Positions 11,850 through 22,770 of a stretch of DNA of 30,626 bases are shown here, piece by piece; within the stretch, counting starts at the first letter, position 1, and each line of letters opens with the position of its first letter. The DNA comes from Conidiobolus incongruus B7586 (lineage: Eukaryota; Entomophthoromycota; Entomophthoromycetes; Entomophthorales; Conidiobolaceae): NCBI GenBank assembly GCA_000697335.1, contig JNEM01010902.1:1-30626 (forward strand), in the 5' to 3' direction. A model generated the notes under the pieces. The model was not told where the DNA came from and did not search any database. It was given only the letters and a program-made list of their open reading frames with translations. The translations under genes and the position numbers were made by a program.

Positions 11850-13233
11850 CAATTAAAATCAATAATAAAAATAATTAAAATATTACATTGAATTTGAAGT
11901 AATAGGAAATTTTAATTTCTGCTTTTTTAAATATATTATTAACTCTAAATAAATAAATATATACAAAAAAATAGGAAATTATATATTTTTAAATTATATA
12001 TATATATATATATATTATAGTTTTTGATCAAAAAATTAACTTTTTAAAATTAATTGTTTAATTTAATTATACTTAAACCAATTAATAGTTAACAGAAGTC
12101 TTTTATTTTAATATCAGTAAAACTTAACCATAACCCCTATAAAATTATTTAAAACTTATAAATAGCTTTTAATAATAAAGTATTATCTAAATCAGCTACT
12201 TATAACTAGGTAAATTATTTTAAGACTAAGAAAAAACTATTGAAAACCTGTTAAAATTTAAAAGTCTAATTATAATTATTATTTTTTTATTATTAATAGA
12301 GTAAAAAATTATATTAAAGAATATTTTTTTAATTTTGTTAAAAAATTATTTATATATTTTAATATAAACTTTATAAATAATTTATATATATTAAAGTTTA
12401 AACTAAAATTAATTAATAAAAATATAAAATAAGTATCTTATAATTTTACTAAAGTTTAAAAAAAAATAAGATTAGTTATTATTAAATAAAACTTACTAAA
12501 TTATTATTAGAAGCTTAAACTTTTATAATGAATAATTATAATTAATGAATCTTAAATCTTTATATAATATCCTTTATAAAAACATAAATCAAAATATTAG
12601 ATTAAATTAAATTAACCTTTTTATAAATCCCTTTAAATAAGTATTATGTTAATAAATAAATAATAATTATTATAATAAATGAAAATAATATATTCTACTT
12701 TTATATAGTTTTTGAAAGAAAGTTAATTATTAATATATTTTATTTTTTAATAAAAATATTTTGAATTAGTCTTCTTAATATAATTTAATAAGAATTATTA
12801 TTTAATTAATAATTATAAAATATATAAATCTAAAACTATGAATAACTCTTTATTTAAAAATGATTTAAAAAAACAACCATATTTAATATATTTCTTAAAT
12901 TATAATCTATATGATTATAATTGCTTTAGATAATTAACAAAGTAGATTATAGAAAAATATCTATAGGAAAATTTAATAAGTTTATAAAATAAACTACTTT
13001 TAAATATTAGGAGTTTGTTAATAATATCGTAAAAAATTATTAATAATTAAAGAAACTATTAAATTTATATTATATATTTATTTTTTTAAATCATTAAATA
13101 AAATCTCTATTTATTTTTAATTATAAAAAATTATTATTATTTAAATTATAGAGTAATATTATTAGTTTTAAATAAATAGCAAATTTTTTGATTTTTAATT
13201 TTTTTAAATATATTGTTATTTTTAAAAAATATA
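11850..13233. repeat. Left arm of large inverted repeat
   Basis: Reads as the diverged reverse complement of about 14865-16322. Shared landmarks on the two strands include the flank AATAGGAAATTATATATTTTT (about 11971-11990; reverse complement at about 16180-16200) and TAAATAAATATATACAAA. Also shared are ATTAACTTTTTAAAATT and the whole mariner relic. Homology extends about 170 bases outside the mariner element itself, so two independent insertions do not explain it easily. Boundaries are approximate. Confidence 0.65.
12027..13190 (+). mobile_element. Mariner-family DNA transposon relic (left copy)
   Basis: Short inverted ends ATCAAAAAATTAACTTTTTA (about 12028) and AAATTTTTTGAT (about 13178-13189). 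Inside, translated fragments follow mariner order: a second HTH (I-N-R-V-K-x-Y-I, about 12290-12420), the first-Asp region with Y-N/P-like residues (about 12545-12590), and L-Y-D-Y-N-C-F (about 12900-12925, family S-D-Y-H-L-F). Heavily decayed, with stops and length changes. The family call rests mainly on the better-preserved inverted copy at 14955-16160. Confidence 0.6.
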
Positions 13234-13234
13234 T

Positions 13235-14807
13235 ATACTAGCTTATAAAAATAAGTTATAAAATCAAAATTACTTATATATTTAATTATATCTTAAATAA
13301 TTCTTAATTAAATAAATTTAAATTAAAATATATAATTTACTTATATTAGTTGATTATAGTTAATTATATTTGATTATATTTTATTAACCTTTGGTTAATA
13401 TATCAAAACCTAAAATTTAACTAAGGTGAGTTATAAATTTATAGGTTTATATGTTAAAAGGGTATATATAACAAAACTTTTATATATCTTTTTTTTATTT
13501 ATTATATTATATATATTATAAAATTCTTAAGCTAATGATTTAAAATTAATATTATAATACTTAAATCTCTCTCTAAAAAAATTTATTTATATATTAATCA
13601 ACTTTATAATAAAAATAAATCAACTTGTAAGATTATTAAAATTACTAATGTTAGCTAATCTACTATAGCTAGGGTTATTAAGAACAATGTTAAAAAAACA
13701 CCTAAACTAAAATTTAAGTGTGTTCAAATTATAGATAAGTATAATAAAAAGTATATTTGTAGATTAGTTAATATAAATAAGTATAATATTGCTATAGAAG
13801 TATAATAAGAATTATAAAACTATATAAGAATATTAGTTAATATTAATACTATTATATAAGTTTTATATTAAAATAAATATTACTTACATTTTAAGAAAAA
13901 ACACCCTTAATTAAAGAAATCTTATTGTAAAGTTAGGTGAGAGTTTAAATACCCATATTAAAGTTGAATTAAAATTAACTAAAGTAAAGTTATTTAGTTT
14001 AATAAAACAAAGATATATCTTAATAGATTTAATAAAAGAGTTAGATATTTCAAAAAAGATAAAAAATCACTTTATAACCATTATATTATTATAACCTAAA
14101 AATATAATAATAGGTTAATTATAGTTTAAAAATATATGTTATTTTTAGGTGTAAAGTATCTTTGTAAAGTTGATAAGGGAATTAATGTTAAGATGTACTA
14201 AAGTATTTTAAACAATAAATTGAAAAAAACTATTGAATGATATAGGTTAAATAAATCAAATATTATTTTCTAACAAGATAATATACCTTATTAAACTACA
14301 AACTCTATTATTAAATAGCTTAAAAATAACAAAATAACTATTATGAAATAACCTCCTCAATCTCCTAATTTTAACCCAATTGAATATCTTTGGGATTAAT
14401 TAAAAAAATCAATTAAAGCTTTCCCCCCAATAAAAAATTTAAATCAACTTTAAGAGTATATTTAAGAAATCTAGAATAATATTAGTCTTGCTTAATATAA
14501 GAAGCTAGTTGATTCTATACCTTATAAACTTAAAGAAGTTAAAAAAGAAAAAGATAGATATATTAGATATTAATTTATCTATTAATATTAAAACCCACAA
14601 ATTTATAAATTATTTTAAGTATACTTTTAATTTGGATATATTAATTAATAATTAATTAAATTTAACTTTATATATTATATTATAAATAAAAAATATATAT
14701 TAATTACATAATTTAATATAAATATATTTAAATTAGAATTAATTAAAATATTAATAGAAATATAAATATTTTTAGTTTTATAACTCATTTTTGCAAGCTA
14801 GTGTATA
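13235..14807 (+). mobile_element. Tc1-type DNA transposon, copy 5
   Basis: Outer ends ATACTAGCTTATAAAAATAAG (about 13236) and AACTCATTTTTGCAAGCTAGT (about 14782-14802). Inner repeats AAGGTGAGTTATAAATTTATA (about 13425-13445) and its inverse near 14588-14615. At 1573 bases it is the least disturbed of the five copies. It has inserted near the centre of the mariner inverted repeat, so it is younger than that structure. Confidence 0.87.
13557..14573 (+). pseudogene. Tc1 DD34E transposase relic, unshifted frame (copy 5)
   Basis: One reading frame runs for 339 codons from the former start (now ATA) to the terminal TAA with no net frameshift, yet it holds 25 internal stops. Blocks: HTH with N-V-S-(stop)-S-T-I-A (about 13635-13670); V-I-(stop)-F-N-K-T-K (about 13990-14015); F-(stop)-Q-D-N (about 14266-14283); P-P-Q-S-P-N-F-N-P-I-E-Y-L-W-D (about 14350-14395). 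Exactly 34 codons separate the second catalytic Asp from the Glu, which defines Tc1-type DD34E. The stops I could align fall where the family has Gln (CAA/CAG) or Trp (TGG). Confidence 0.85.
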
Positions 14808-14864
14808 AGTTTCTGATATAAATATATATTTAAAATTTATAATATTTTTTATATCTATATTTCT

Positions 14865-16322
14865 TTTATTAGTTAAAAATTTAAAATAATTTCAAAAAAG
14901 TAAGAATTTTATATCAAATTTTTAATTTCAAATTGATTAAATTATTTTTAAATATCAAATTTTGAAAGGTTTTTCTTAATTAATATTACTTTGTATTTTT
15001 AATAATATGAATTTTTTATGATTAAAAATAAATAAATATTTTAATATATAATATATAATAATAAAAATATAATATAAATTTAATAGTTTTTTTATTATTA
15101 ATAACTTTTTTGCTATATTTTTAATAAAGATTGAATATCTAAAAAACAGTTCTTTTTATTAAAGACTAAAATTTAATGTTTCACAAACTAATTAAATTTT
15201 CTTATAGAAATTTTCTTTCCTGTAAGCTGGTTTTTTAATTGCTTAAAGTAATTATAATCATATAGGTTATATTCTAAAGAATATACTAGATATGGTAGTT
15301 TTTTCCAATTATTTTTAATTAGAAAGTTTTTATATCTTTAAATTTATATATTTTATAATTATTATGAAAAATAATAAATTTTTTCAAATTATATTGAGAA
15401 TACTAATTAGAAATGCTTTTATTTAAAAAAACAATATAAAGTTTATTATTAATTGATTTTCCTTCACAAACTAAATAAGAATAGTATATACTATTATAAT
15501 CTATTATAATAATTAATATTTATTTATTAACAAAATGCTTATTTAAAGGAATTTATAGAAGGGGAGAATTTAGTTTAATCTAATATCTTGATTTGTGTTT
15601 TAGTAAAGGATTATATATAAAGATTTAAGATTTATCAATTATAATTGATTATTGTAAAATTTTAAGCTTTTAGTAATATTTTAGTAAGTTTTATTTAATA
15701 ATAACTACTTTAGCTTTTTTAAGCTTTATTTTAATTATAATATATTTATTTTATAATTTTATTTATTAATTTGAGTTTAAACTTTAATATATATAAAATA
15801 CTTATAAAACTAATATTAAAATGCTTAGATAATTCTTTAATTGAAATAAAAAGATGTTTTTCAATATATTTTTTCACTCTATTAATAATTAAAAAAGTAA
15901 TAGTTAAAATTAGTTTTTTTAGATTTTAGCAAGTTTTAGATAATTTGTCTTTTAGCTTTAAAATAATTTACCCAGCAATAAATTGTTAATTTAGATAATA
16001 CTTCATTACTAAAAGTTGCTTGTAAATTTTAAATAATTTTAGAGGGTTTATAGTTAAGTTTTACTAATACTAAAATAAAAAACTTTTGATGATTATTATT
16101 TGGTTTAAATATAATTAAATTAAACAACCAATTTTAAAAAGTTAATTTTTTAATCAAAAAAATTATTATATATATATTAAAAATATATAATTTCCTATTA
16201 ACTTTGTATATATTTATTTATTTCAAACTAATAATATATTTGAAAAATTAGAAATTAAAAAATTTCCCATTATTTTAAATTCAAAAATAATATTTATGAA
16301 ATTTTTATTAAAAGTTGATATA
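14865..16322. repeat. Right arm of large inverted repeat
   Basis: Reverse-complement partner of about 11850-13233, containing the oppositely oriented mariner relic plus matching outer flank up to about 16322. The inner edge is poorly defined: the stretch 14808-14954 probably holds the old centre of the palindrome. Confidence 0.6.
14955..16160 (-). mobile_element. Mariner-family DNA transposon relic (right copy)
   Basis: Read on the minus strand it gives several mariner landmarks in order. An HTH, I-N-R-V-K-K-Y-I-E with E-L-S-K-H-F-N-I-S, lies at about 15800-15890. A D-K-S-(stop)-I-F-I-Y-N-P block, matching family D-E-K-W-I-x-Y, lies at about 15605-15640. I-I-F-H-N-N, matching V-I-F-L-H-D-N, lies near 15364. 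Finally Y-S-L-E-Y-N-L-Y-D-Y-N-Y-F with L-T-G-K-K lies at about 15215-15290. That last block matches mariner S-P-D-L-A-P-S-D-Y-H-L-F at the same spacing. The third acidic residue being Asp in a D-Y-N/H context indicates the DD34D mariner group. Decayed and non-coding. Confidence 0.68.
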
Positions 16323-17785
16323 AAATATTTAGAATAATACAATATTTTAATTAATGCCTTTTGTTTAATTCTGAGGATATTTGAAATATCCTGATTTTGA
16401 GTTATATTAAATTATTGAAATTTCTCCAAAAATAATATTTTATATTTAATTATATAATTTATTAGATTATTTTTTATTATTTAATATAATAATATATTAA
16501 CAATATAATTATAAATTATAAAATTATATTTGAATTTAATATAAAAAATCATTTTTTAATCTTTCTATATTAAATTAAGGCAAGATGATTATGATAAGAA
16601 AAAATAAATAAAAGAATTATAATATATTAATAATAAAAATAATATTCAATGATATTTTGAAAAACTAAAAATCCAATATTAAACTCCAAATTAATGATTA
16701 TATTATCATTATTTGTAATAATTATCTAATAAATATTTTAATAAAAGAATTCAATATGTTTTATTGAACATGCAACAAATTTTAAATTTAATACAAAAAA
16801 CTTAAATATAAAGTTTGCCATTCAATCAAGGAATATTTTTTTCCTAATAATATATCTTATATACTTAGTAATAAATTTCAATATTAATAATCTGATAAAT
16901 TGTATATCATAAAATATTGTTTTTTTGGACAAATTTATCAGAATAAAGCTGAATTTTTAATTTATTTAATTCCAAATTTTCAATTTGCCCTATCAAAGCA
17001 ATATATTTATTTGAATATATATGAACAAAAAATTCAGATATGTCAAAATTCCATTGAAATTTGATGATTCAATTTTGGAGTATTTGAAAATACCAATTAG
17101 ACAAAGTTGTCATGATTTGATTGACTAAATTTACAATCCAAATAATTTGTTTTGTATTAAATTCAAATCTGTAAAAATACAAGATTCATATATAATTATA
17201 GTTCTAAAATAAAAATGTATATTTCAAATATTGATTACGATAGCCAAAGTTAATAGCTATTTCTTTTACATTAATGATATTTAATCATCCCAAATAGATC
17301 AAATAGTGATTTAAATACAATTTAATATACAATCAGAGCAATGATTATTTCATATGAAGCACAAATCCGATTTTTGAAATATAATATTATTAATGCTATA
17401 TTAATTAAAAGTGGCTGGATATTAAATAAATTAAACATTGTAAAATTATTTTAAGCCCTTTTGATATAATAAAATGTTATTCAAAATAACTAAATTTCAC
17501 AATTTAGTACACTCAAATTGATTAATTTTTGGTGTATATATTTTCTTGAGAGGATTGATGCTATTTTTTAATGTTTTCAAATAATAATTCTGTACTTTTT
17601 GACATTACTAGAAGTAAAGCATAACAGGATTGAAATAATCAATATTAAATAACTTATAGTTCAAGAGAGATAATATAAACTACCTTAAATCTAATTAATT
17701 CCTAGTTCTAAAACTAAATACAATGGTCAAAATAGATTTGTGACAATAATTTCGATTTAGACATCAATTAATGAAAATTTTATTT
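16323..17785. other. Intergenic AT-rich DNA
   Basis: No gene, RNA or repeat boundary recognised. It forms the 3' flank of the first receptor gene. Confidence 0.5.
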
Positions 17786-18751
17786 TTACCTGATATTTTT
17801 GACTCTGTGATATAAAAAGGTTGTTAAGATTTGCCACTCCTGCTTAGTCTCTTCTTGAATAAATAAAATTACTGAAGCATTTATAAGACTTGACATCGAG
17901 AAAAATATGGAGGTGATTAGCTCCAAAGTAGGTATATATTCTATTATGTGGAAACTATAAAGAACGAAAACACATATCTTTGGTGAATATATAACAATAT
18001 AGGCTAATATGAGTATAAGTAATTTTATGGATAAAGTGGTTTTCTGAGAGCTAATTTCTTGAATTAAAAACTGATCAGAGACTGAAGAACTCTTAATTTT
18101 CTCATAATATTGGCGATAAAATCTATAAATCAAGGTATAGGAAATACAAACGATTAATAACATAATTACCGCTTTGATGGAAATAATTGGTTGAAAGGTT
18201 TTGCTTTCTACAAAGTTAACTTGTTTCAAAAGCCAATCACTACGCCCACAAAATTGGCCCCAAGAAACTTCAGAAAAATACCAAATTAGTATGCTGGCTC
18301 CAATCCAGTTGTATACGCATATTAATCCCAATAATATCCCCCAATATAACGAACGAAATCTAATATCAAAAACTATAATAAGGCATCGGACTAAACCCAA
18401 GATACTAACTATATCGAAAGAGCTGATTGTGGAAGCAAAGAAAATAGTTCCAGTTGCCTTACAAAAGTAGAACTCTTCACTTGGAATTGTGTATCCGCCA
18501 GTCGCCCATTTAAATAAGATACGAACCATAACCGAAATTGCTGCTACGACATCAAATATAGTAATTAAAATTGAGAGTACAGTATCAATTTTTAAAATTC
18601 TAATTCTAATCAATAATATATAGAATACTAACAAATTTAGCAACAAACCTCCAAAACTCATCAATAATATTAAACTCTCTCCTATCCAAAATCCAGTACT
18701 GATTCCATGTGCGAAATGATTATGGTCGTCATTATGTTGAATTTCACTCAT
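17786..18751 (-). CDS. Class A-like seven-helix receptor (GPCR), paralogue 1
   Basis: 321 residues, no intron needed. Seven hydrophobic segments lie near 22-48, 57-80, 97-128, 136-160, 187-212, 240-265 and 274-298. Rhodopsin-superfamily marks: Asp67 in TM2; Cys97 at the top of TM3 and Cys168 in the second extracellular loop (W-G-Q-F-C) as a likely disulphide; Trp149 in TM4 (N-W-I-G-A-S); Pro257 in TM6; and Asn291 in TM7 (N-A-S-V-I in place of NPxxY). TM3 ends L-V-R-C-L-I-I-V: the Arg of DRY is kept but flanked by Val and Cys. A helix-8-like Q-E-E-T-K-Q-E-W follows TM7. Loop 3 holds a Ser cluster (S-S-S-V-S-D), a possible phosphorylation site. The N-terminus is His-rich (His 6, 10, 12, 15). 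Role: plasma-membrane receptor, ligand unknown. First of three same-strand paralogues. The end reads AATATCAGGTAAA, which mimics a splice donor, but all three paralogues stop at the equivalent place. Confidence 0.87.
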   Translation of the reverse strand: MSEIQHNDDHNHFAHGISTGFWIGESLILLMSFGGLLLNLLVFYILLIRIRILKIDTVLSILITIFDVVAAISVMVRILFKWATGGYTIPSEEFYFCKATGTIFFASTISSFDIVSILGLVRCLIIVFDIRFRSLYWGILLGLICVYNWIGASILIWYFSEVSWGQFCGRSDWLLKQVNFVESKTFQPIISIKAVIMLLIVCISYTLIYRFYRQYYEKIKSSSVSDQFLIQEISSQKTTLSIKLLILILAYIVIYSPKICVFVLYSFHIIEYIPTLELITSIFFSMSSLINASVILFIQEETKQEWQILTTFLYHRVKNIR

Positions 18752-18800
18752 GTTGCAAACAGAAACAGATTACAAATTAACAAAATTATATTTTTCAACT

Positions 18801-18810
18801 TATTTATATA
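18801..18810 (-). promoter_or_regulatory. TATA box of receptor gene 1
   Basis: Minus-strand TATATAAATA, first base 59 positions before the ATG. Receptor gene 2 has the identical decamer at a similar distance. Confidence 0.5.
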
Positions 18811-18848
18811 TCCTATTTTGAGAAGAATGAGAAATTTTTGCTTCTTCA

Positions 18849-18865
18849 TCACGGGACTTGAATTA
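18849..18865 (-). promoter_or_regulatory. Upstream element shared with receptor gene 3
   Basis: Minus-strand TAATTCAAGTCCCGTGA, about 40 bases upstream of the TATA box. It is identical over 17 bases to 28922-28938 upstream of receptor gene 3, in the same orientation, and is followed upstream by GTGGAT in both cases. The C/G-containing core stands out in this DNA. Candidate activator-binding site. Confidence 0.55.
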
Positions 18866-19918
18866 TCATCCACAAAATAAGCCTAGATTGAGTTTTCAAT
18901 TAATTTTTGAAAGTGTTAAAAATTGAAATATTAATTAACATAATGGGGAAAATGAGATAATTATTAAATATATTAATATATCCAATTAATGATATTGTAA
19001 ACAATCAATTTAAAGCCTTCAATGCCAACTTTTTTAACGATATGACATTCTCACTTTATAATATCATCCACCTCCATTAACTGGAATTTCCTCAATTTTT
19101 TTCAAAATGATCTCAATTAATATCTAATTTACCCAAAATCCATACTTCACTCAATATTATTACACTGTTTAAGTAATTTTTCAATATTATCGAAATTATT
19201 ATGTGCATTTATGACAACATGAAAGGAACCTTAAGAACCGAGAAAAGTATTAATACCAACTTATGAGAATTGCAGTGAACATTTAATAAAGTTATATCGA
19301 TTTAATCAAAATTTATATCAAATGCGTAAAAAATGATTGAATTATACTCCTTATTAATATATATCTTTTAAATGTTGGATTTAAAATATATTATCTATTT
19401 TAATTTTGATTATTATACTTTGAAAATCTTTAATAATGTATTATATAAATTTTTGATAATTCATTTTTTCGTTAAATAATTTATATAGGTTCGAATTATA
19501 GTTTCAAGAGAGAAAATTTTATAAATTACAAAAATATTATTCAGATTCATATATTCATTTCAAATTATGGTAATAATCAATATATCAAGTCACTTCAAGT
19601 GAAAGCACTCGAAATCAATAATATTGTATCAATTATTTGTAATATATTCTTAAAATATCTATTATGGATAGTTTAATTGTTGATCATTTTTGAAATATGA
19701 TTTTTGTGGCTATACAAAAAATATTATTCCATAAATATGCCATATTTATAAAGATATTCTACATAAAAATATCATTTTGTTAAAACATGTGTTAAATTGA
19801 TAATTATTTCATTAATTATAATCTCATTTATTCTCAGCGCAAATATTTGATTTATGTATTAATTCGTGAATATAAATTAATGATCATTAGTTCATAGATT
19901 TTGAACATTTAGTTTAAC

Positions 19919-19944
19919 TATTATTAGCCGGCCAACTAATAATA
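19919..19944. repeat. Perfect 9-bp inverted repeat with GC-rich loop
   Basis: TATTATTAG and CTAATAATA flank CCGGCCAA. The stem is AT-only but exact, and the loop is one of the few CCGG-containing sites in the window. Function unknown. Confidence 0.5.
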
Positions 19945-20627
19945 CATGAATCTCCCGTCTACTCATTATTCCAAATATTTTAATACAAATAACTTTATTA
20001 AATTATTGGTAATGTACTAGATCTCATCAAATCCACTCACTTGGGTACGAACCATTATATAAGTTCATATTTAATTCAAATTTGATATCAATAAATTCTA
20101 AAAATGGTAAATATTTTTAACTTATTTAAATAAAGTATATGGATATTCAAACTATTTTAATTATTCAATATTTTAATAAAAATAGTGATTCATTCAAACT
20201 ATTCAGCCAATAATCATGCTGAATTCCAAAAAGATAATTTTATCACGGAATTTACTTTATCGTTGACATAATATTTTCAATGATAAAGTATACAGATATA
20301 TAAAATTAATAATCCAATGTGAAATACAGAGAGAAATATTTCCTAACAACTCATTAAATTCAATACACTAATTATGTTCAAATAATTTCAATATATTCTG
20401 CTATATTGAAAACAAAACATATTAAATTGAAAAATTCCATTTGAATATATTTATTTATTGTCAAGAAAATGATAATAAAAACTAACATTATAAAATATAT
20501 TCTAGAAATACAAGAATAAGCTTAAAAAATTTATCAAACTATATATAAGAATGGAAATTATTCGATTCTTTTGAAAATTGTTAATTTCAAATATATGATT
20601 TTAATTAGCTTATTTTTTCAATATTTC

Positions 20628-20632
<5 letters not shown>

Positions 20633-20659
<27 letters not shown>
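20633..20659. repeat. TA microsatellite
   Basis: An uninterrupted AT/TA run of about 27 bases. A similar run occurs at about 11995-12016. Confidence 0.85.
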
Positions 20660-22770
20660 ACCCTTTATATATAAAATATTTAGGGGAATGTTAAAATAAA
20701 GCTGATTATAATTATTATCATGAATCATCATAAAAGGATGCGCTTTATTATCAATATATTATTATTTTTAAATCATCCTCCATTTTCTATATTTGAACCC
20801 AAACTAATTATAAGTATATCTATTGTTTGCAAATACATAAGTTAATAAAAATACTATGTTTTATCTTTTATCTTTTATCTTCATTATTCATTGTTTTATC
20901 AATTAATTTGTGTATTTACACCCCAAATTCAATATAAATTCATTTTCATTAATAGCCCTAGTTTGAATAATAAACCTGCCTGCTTTTTTTCTTATAATTA
21001 ATCACTTCATTGAGATTTATTGCTAATCACTATTTAATAAATTAATTGTAACACTATTCCTAAAAACTACTACTTGTATGTAATACTATTTCTTATTTTA
21101 AATTATCTATAACCATTCAATAAACTAATTTAAATTTAATCGAAACTTAAGATATTTTGGATAAATAGCCAAAGCCTCTTTTTGCATTACTATTTATATT
21201 ATACTTCGTTATCACCATTATTTTTATTTACATCTTTATTATAAATTTAATATAAATGAAAACAAATATAAAATATGCAATTATTAATTAAATTCCTAAT
21301 ACAATCTTAATCTTTAATTTTTCCAATTAAGAAGCAATTATCTCCTCATTTATTTTATTCTATTTTTATTTTTTTCCAACAATTACAATTTTATAACAAA
21401 AGATCTCAATATTTAAACTCTAATAAATTTAATGTTTTGATTTATATTGATTATGTTATTATTCGTTTAATAATTTTACAAACAAATATATTATTATAGA
21501 TATATATTAATAAATTTTTTGGTATGCTGTCATGATTTGCTATCATAGGAAGTGAAATATTTATTTGTAAGTCTTGTAAATTAATGAAATATATTACAAT
21601 ATGGACTAATTCTGAATTTAAATTATTTGTTTGTAATCCTTTCAAATATAGAAATAGTTATCCATAATATTAGTTGAATATTAATTTTTTATTTTAATTC
21701 ATTTAAGTGATAATATGAGGGAAAGGATAATTTCATAAAAAATAATAGAAAAAGCATAAAATGAAATTATAAATTAAATAACCAACAGATAATGTTTGAA
21801 ATAGATTAATTGGTACAAAATTAAGGTAAATAGAGTAATAAGAGCGCAAAGCTGTGGCATTCGATTGCAAATAACTACATGATTGTCGATATATAATGAT
21901 TAAGTTAATATACTTATTTTATAATATGAGCGTGAAATGCAACAGTATAATGGTTGTTGGCTTTGAGCATTGTAAACATCATGACAAAATTGATCAATTA
22001 ATATATATATATGAAAAAATACCTTTATACAAAAATTAAAAATTTTATAGTATAGTTTGTTAAAAATAATATAATAATCAAATTGTATTTTTAATAATTA
22101 ATCAAAGCACCATTTTAATTATTTTTAAACCAATCTTTTTCTTCTCATAAAAAATATTTAAATATATTTAAAATATAATAGAATTGAAAGCATATTTATT
22201 TGCAAAAGTATCAAGCAGATATCTAATTTAACATAATTATCAATGCCGATCATTTGAGTATACAATTTTAATTTACATTAAAATCATATTTGAATTTAAA
22301 CCATTTATTTATTTAACTTAAAAACCATTATTCAAAATATTATGTTACCAAGCTATATAATGAAATGGTTAATATAAAACATAGCTATCATAATCAAATT
22401 TTATTTTCAGTCATGATTGAACTATAGTTTTAATTGATTAAAAATTATTTTTTAAATTTTTGAGAATATATCCTTTCTATTATTTACAATATTGATTATA
22501 ATATTGTAATTCTCTAAAGTTACATTATATACTAAGTTAAACACAGGAGTATCAGAATGCTATATTAATTATGTAATGAGGATTATATTTAAATATTTTC
22601 CATATACTCATTAAAGATTATCCTCACAGATATATTGATTTGATTAATAACAATAATTTCAAATATAAATTTGTTTAATTCAATTTTATAATATTTCGGG
22701 GAATGAAGTATTTAAAAAACTAATATTAAGATTATTCAATATGTTCATATTGTTTATTAATAATAAAAAG

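Larger units (their letters stand above)
18866..22770. other. Receptor 1-2 intergenic DNA
   Basis: About 3.9 kb without a supported gene. It holds a hairpin-capable inverted repeat (19919-19944), a TA microsatellite (20633-20659) and a short patch of higher G+C at about 21840-21990 with a 37-codon open frame (21926-22039, + strand) that I cannot tell from chance. A weak TGGATGATAT string (minus strand, about 19062-19071) also occurs upstream of receptor gene 2 (about 23866-23875). Confidence 0.45.

Noticed and set aside
353-14573. A reassigned genetic code (TAA/TAG read as Gln) that would make the transposase frames open
   Set aside because: The same stops also occur where Trp is expected, Gln is still written CAA in places, and the four host genes use TGG, CAA/CAG and ordinary stops. 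Mutation of CAA/CAG/TGG explains all of it.
17775-17800. Splice donor-like CAGGTAAAA at the 3' end of receptor gene 1
   Set aside because: Both paralogues end at the equivalent residue with a plain stop, so no further exon is needed.
18201-18470. Open frames antisense to or overlapping the receptors (18201-18470, 23765-23968)
   Set aside because: The first is a complementary-strand shadow of receptor 1. The second starts in the receptor 2 leader, covers its TATA box and has no recognisable feature.
18840-18870. tRNA T-arm resemblance of TTCAAGTCCCG (also at 28920-28945)
   Set aside because: The bases before the TTCAAGT do not pair with those after it, and no anticodon or acceptor arm surrounds it. 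More likely a promoter element.
21451-21645. 64-codon open frame on the minus strand
   Set aside because: Length is within chance for DNA this AT-rich, composition matches the surroundings, and no promoter or family resemblance is visible.
21926-22039. 37-codon ATG frame in a slightly more GC-rich patch
   Set aside because: Too short, no homology recognised, no promoter evidence.
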